Part shown: piece by piece, positions 33,146 to 36,692 of the stretch
Layout of the letters: each line of letters starts with the position of its first letter
How positions within the stretch are numbered: position 1 is the stretch's first letter
Assembly (NCBI GenBank): GCA_021029095.1
Contig: JAJOHG010000256.1
Span: forward strand, 1-36,692
DNA from: Phellopilus nigrolimitatus
Lineage: Eukaryota; Basidiomycota; Agaricomycetes; Hymenochaetales; Hymenochaetaceae
Length of the DNA stretch: 36,692 bases
Direction: 5' to 3'
The notes under the pieces: generated by a model
Told to the model about the DNA's origin: nothing
Seen by the model: the letters and a program-made list of their open reading frames with translations, nothing else
Databases searched by the model: none
Made by a program: the position numbers and the translations under genes

Positions 33146-34322
33146 CTAACCATTAACTTCTCCGTCGGGCTTAGGCTCGGTCTCAAGGTCCGTTTCAAAG
33201 CTCTTGTAATACACCCATGCGTCGACGTACTCCTCGCCCTGCCCATCTTTGCGCCGGAGCCGTCCTGCGCGTGGGATCCTCCCGGCTTTCGTGAAATTCA
33301 GAGTTTCCCAGAGGCTGTCATGGCGAAAGTGAGCATCGACAGCGAAATTGGGTGAAGAGAGGGGATCGAAGGTGAGGGGACAATGAACGATGAAAGGCAC
33401 AATTAAAATGTCGGACGACCGCGGGACCAAGTCATATAAGGACACGCACCGTATGCTTGCTTCGTTATTAACGTACACTAGATTGAATACACTCGCCAGG
33501 TACCCAAGCTGAGGCGCATAGTGCAGGTACGAGCGTGCGAGGATGTGTGCAAAGCCATGACCGCGCGAGGCGAAAGGGACGACGAAGCCCGCATTGCAGA
33601 TCTGTTTTTACTACTCGGTTATGTAACTTAGTTCCTTCAAAATCGAAAGGGTTGAATCATACGTGAGACGAGCGACCAGGATAGTTTGGCTTGATCTGCA
33701 CATATTTTAGAGTTGTTATATAAAGTTTGGACGTTGTCATTGAAGACGCACGTAGTAGAACCCAGCGACACAGTCTTTCCATTTGCGATTATCCGCCACC
33801 ACATCAAGGTCGAGGTCAACTTTCGTTCCTGCCTCCTCGAGCACCTCGCTCGCATTCACATCCCATCGCTGAAGATCCTCAACGGAGGCGCGGAAGCCGA
33901 TCATCACGTCTGCCGCGAAATAGTAGCCTTCGAAGGCTTCGCGGGATAAGCGCTCGCCGGCAAGCGGCTCCTGCGGATATGTATCGCCGCGCTCGACTTC
34001 ATCTGCGAATTCGTCTGCCATGAAGGATACCAAGCCGTCGCGTGCAGGCGTCGAGGCGGAGGAGAGCGTTAGATGGTACATGATCACAAATTTCGACAGA
34101 GCTCCGTCGGTGCTCTTAGATTTCACTTTCCAGGCAGTCGGTGCAAGAGGGGACGACAAAGATGAGGGCTTGGGGATCGCGCCATACGCGGACATTCCTG
34201 TTTTTCTCGAGCAGGAGGAGATCAGAGATGAAGAACGGCCGATCGGAGTTTCTTCTCAGCAGAGCTCGCCCAAAGTCTGAGTCATATTCTGGGGCTCGAG
34301 AATACATGTAGATACTTTGCAT
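33146..34322 (-). CDS. Mpr1-like GNAT N-acetyltransferase
   Basis: GNAT enzyme transferring acetyl from acetyl-CoA; the closest family I recall is yeast Mpr1, which acetylates azetidine-2-carboxylate and proline-related metabolites. Exons: 34322-33752, 33695-33663, 33601-33450, 33314-33146 (stop TAG); introns of 56, 61 and 135 nt, all GT..AG. Read with one G removed from the GGGG at 34149-34152, the product is 307 residues. The sides of that point, VWRDPQALIFVVP and TAWKVKSKSTDGAL, clearly belong together. Core motifs: YIKPNYPGRSSH-like segment (190-201), CNAGFVVPFASRGHGFAH (203-220, with the acetyl-CoA loop RGHGFA), VFNLVYVNNEAS (239-250), LWETLNFTKAGRIPRAGRL. Asn204, Asn241 and Asn247 match the three Asn reported as important in Mpr1 (Asn135, Asn172, Asn178; from memory). 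Divergent with NAB2, convergent with the ATPase gene. Substrate is inferred only. Confidence 0.82.
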
Positions 34323-34606
34323 TCGTCCGGTTAGCGACGGAGTATATCACGATATCACCAGACGTAATCCTTGAACGCCGAATGCGAAGCAATTAGGAAT
34401 CTCCGAAAAAAAAAACAGAAATGATAAAGACAAGGTATTGCAAGGCACTGAGCGTTGAGAGGTCATTGGTTGAGTATGCATTACAAACAATTACTGTATT
34501 CAGGTAGTTACTTACCTCATCAGATTCCGAATGTGGCCGCAGTGACGGCTTGGACTCGGTCACTTCACGACTTGTTGGCCCTCCTCCATCGTCGACGACA
34601 TAAACC
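34323..34606. promoter_or_regulatory. shared divergent promoter, acetyltransferase/NAB2
   Basis: Only 284 bases separate the two start codons, so both promoters must share this DNA. It holds an inverted CCAAT box (ATTGG, 34465-34469) and a 10-base A run at 34407-34416 of the kind that excludes nucleosomes. No clear TATA box faces NAB2, which fits a housekeeping gene. Confidence 0.5.
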
Positions 34607-36692
34607 ATGGCCTTTGACCTCACCATCGGTACTGAGCGCGCACAGACCCTCCAGGTAGGTTTTGGTGGTGTTATGTGTTTCTTCGCTTACAGTTTAACAG
34701 AATTCGATCCAAGATGAACTCATGAAAAGAGGTTACAGTCCGGACGCAGGTTCGTCGTTCTTTCTTTTTCGTTCACATTCTTTGTTAACAAGAAATTTTG
34801 AGCTTAGATCCAGTCATGGCGGAGTACATTACGATCATGCTCATCAACAACAAGACGGCTGGTGAGTATCGCTCGAACGGCGCACGGAACATAACGACTG
34901 ACTTCGCATCCTTGCAGACCAAATCACCGCTGAGCTCGAAGACTGTAAGTAGTTATAAATTTTCTAGACGAGGCAAAGGAGCTTATCATACAACGAAAGT
35001 GATTGGAGCCAGTGAATATGGTGAGTTGTACTCTTTGGGTTGAAACTGAACACGTACTGAACGCCGCAACAACAGATGCGAGTTTTACGGAGTGGTTATT
35101 TGTCGAGGCTGCTAAGAAGTCAGAGCCTCATCCAGAACCCTCATCCACCCCTGTCGCCACCGCGATCAAAAGCGACTCTGCTCCTACCGACGCGACTCGT
35201 AGAGCACCCGTCGGCCCCCGCGCAGGCGCCGCTCCGATCTACAACCTTGCACTCAACCAAGCTCTCCCCTCAGGCTCGCAAACGGGTCAAAAACGATCTG
35301 CTTCGGCACGATCGCCTTCGCCAAATTCTAGCCAGCCAAACAAAGCGCGACGGATGGACCTTCCGACGGCCCCACGGGCGATGCACGGCCCGCGGAGTCT
35401 TCTTGACCGTATGGGAATGCGGTCGCGCAACGGGCGTGGCGGGAGGGACGAAATACAAGCGCGCATCGAAGCGGTGACGAACCAGGGTCCTGAGGGGGCA
35501 ATGATGAACGGCGGGGGATTTAACAATGGGATGGGTGGGATGATGATACCAGGAGGGGACATGGCTGCAGCTGCGGCTGCAGCGATGGGTGGCGGCATAG
35601 TCAACCCAATGGCGCTGCAGGAGATGATGATGAACCAAATGGCACTAATGGCGCAAATGGCGAACAACATGGGCATGCTGAATGGTCAAAATCAATTCGC
35701 GGGACCGAACAGCTTCCCGATGATGAACGGCATGAACGGTATGCCTCCGGACGGTCAGAACAACCACCAGCAGAACGGAGGTCAACAGCAGCGGAGGGGG
35801 GAACGCCTGTTGGACGGGGGAGAGGCCGGGGAGGTGCGTCGAGCGCCCAGTGGGTTGCGCCGCATGTGGCGGAGTTGAACAACCCCTCAGTAACTCCTTC
35901 AGCCGCAACTGCCCCCACATCTGCATCCCCGCCCGCTTCCATTGTGGCCCCGACGCCGAAGGCTGCCGAACCACAAACAGCTTCTCGTCCGGGATTCACT
36001 CCACCAGAACGTCCACAGTCGCCTTCGTTATGCAAATTTGCCCTGAAGTGCACTAACGCACTGTGCCGGTATTCGCACCCGTCGCCCGTGGCGACACCTG
36101 AGAGTGGAGTTGTGCTGAGCAACGATCCTTGCCCGGCGGGAAAAAAGTGCACAAACAAGGACTGCATCCAAGCGCACGTCAGCCCCGCGGCCGTTGGCGT
36201 CACTTCTGGTAAGCAATAATGCTACTTACCTTCATTTGAAACGTTTTTCTCATAACGTTTGCGATATTCTAGTTCCAGCTAAACCGAAACCCGAACCCGT
36301 CTCCACTCCGACTAAAATTCCTTGCAGATTCGGCGCGAGCTGCTTGCGCATTACGAGCGGCTGCCCGTACTCGCACCCGTACACACCCAAGACACCCAGC
36401 ACCGGTGGATCAAGCCACTTCGGCCAGCAGTGCCGCTTCGGCGCAGGCTGTACGCGTGCGACGTGCTCGTTCCAACACCCGCCGGGGCGCGTCCTACCAG
36501 GAACGTTCCACCGCGGGCTCGCTGAGAGCGCGCCTGTGGTGAGCGTCCCGACGCCGGAGACAGGCTCCATGAGCGGACCGAGCCCACACCGCTCTGTTAT
36601 ATTCAATAAGCCAGCAACGGCGACTTCGAGCGCGAAGAAGGAGGAGGCGGAGAAGGACAAGAAGGAAGCTGCCGAAGTGGAGGCTACTGTCG
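34607..36692 (+). CDS. NAB2: nuclear poly(A) RNA-binding protein Nab2 (ZC3H14 family), 3' truncated
   Basis: Binds poly(A) tails in the nucleus and couples tail-length control to mRNA export. Exons: 34607-34654, 34701-34749, 34808-34861, 34918-34944, 35000-35020, 35076-36208, and 36273 to the window edge; introns 46-64 nt, GT..AG, phases consistent. The N-terminal PWI-like fold (1-78) reads MAFDLTIGTERAQTLQ, then NSIQDELMKRGYSPDA and FTEWLFVEAAK. A Ser/Pro linker, a Met/Asn/Gly-rich stretch with an Ala run, and an Arg-Gly segment (GRGRGRGG) follow. Tandem CCCH fingers: C386-C392-C397-H401, C419-C425-C430-H434, C462-C468-C475-H479 (x5,x6,x3) and C498-C504-C509-H513. The Met-rich and Arg-Gly parts are in different frames; one base appears missing in the G run 35796-35801. 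At least 584 residues are seen and the C-terminus lies beyond the window. The family has more fingers in yeast. Confidence 0.9.

Noticed and set aside
1..36692. CRISPR array, operons or bacterial ribosome binding sites
   Set aside because: No regularly spaced direct repeats, and gene structure is clearly eukaryotic with spliceosomal introns.

Overview
The window looks like nuclear DNA of a filamentous basidiomycete, probably an Agaricomycete. Coding genes are cut by many phase-consistent 46-76 nt introns with GT..AG ends, some with CTAAT/CTAAC-like branch sites. The gene families (Pcl-type cyclin, Nab2, Mpr1-like acetyltransferase, Crooked-neck/Clf1 remnant, F-box protein) are fungal. No species is inferred. 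Family identifications rest on recalled protein motifs, since no search could be run.

Layout. 1-3.5 kb: no recognisable gene. 3.5-10.6 kb: GC-rich gene-free DNA with two orphan TATA boxes, microsatellites, a strongly purine-skewed tract (about 8.85-10.1 kb) and repeated TACATGTA palindromes. 10.7-12.6 kb, minus strand: a complete two-exon Pcl-type cyclin gene; its ATG lies in a short first exon that a simple ORF scan misses. 12.8-17 kb: more gene-free DNA with pyrimidine tracts, small tandem repeats and the same palindrome. 17-30 kb: gene-poor DNA of mixed composition holding broken pieces, namely a frameshifted fragment of the splicing factor gene CLF1 (20.6 kb), an F-box gene cut off at a sharp GC boundary (21.3-21.9 kb), and some unidentified exon-like segments.

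30.0-36.7 kb is a compact normal gene block: a 14-exon mitochondrial P-loop ATPase gene (+), an Mpr1-like GNAT acetyltransferase (-) converging on it, and the nuclear poly(A) RNA-binding protein gene NAB2 (+), which shares a 284-bp divergent promoter with the acetyltransferase and runs off the right edge. Both the acetyltransferase and NAB2 need a one-base correction in a G run to read through, which suggests consensus sequence errors.

The genes do not form a pathway: cell-cycle/phosphate-type cyclin, mitochondrial ATPase, small-molecule acetylation and mRNA export/poly(A) control are separate jobs. The most unusual signal is the non-random cluster of 18 TACATGTA palindromes in the 11 kb around the cyclin gene, including five copies of a 14-bp double palindrome.
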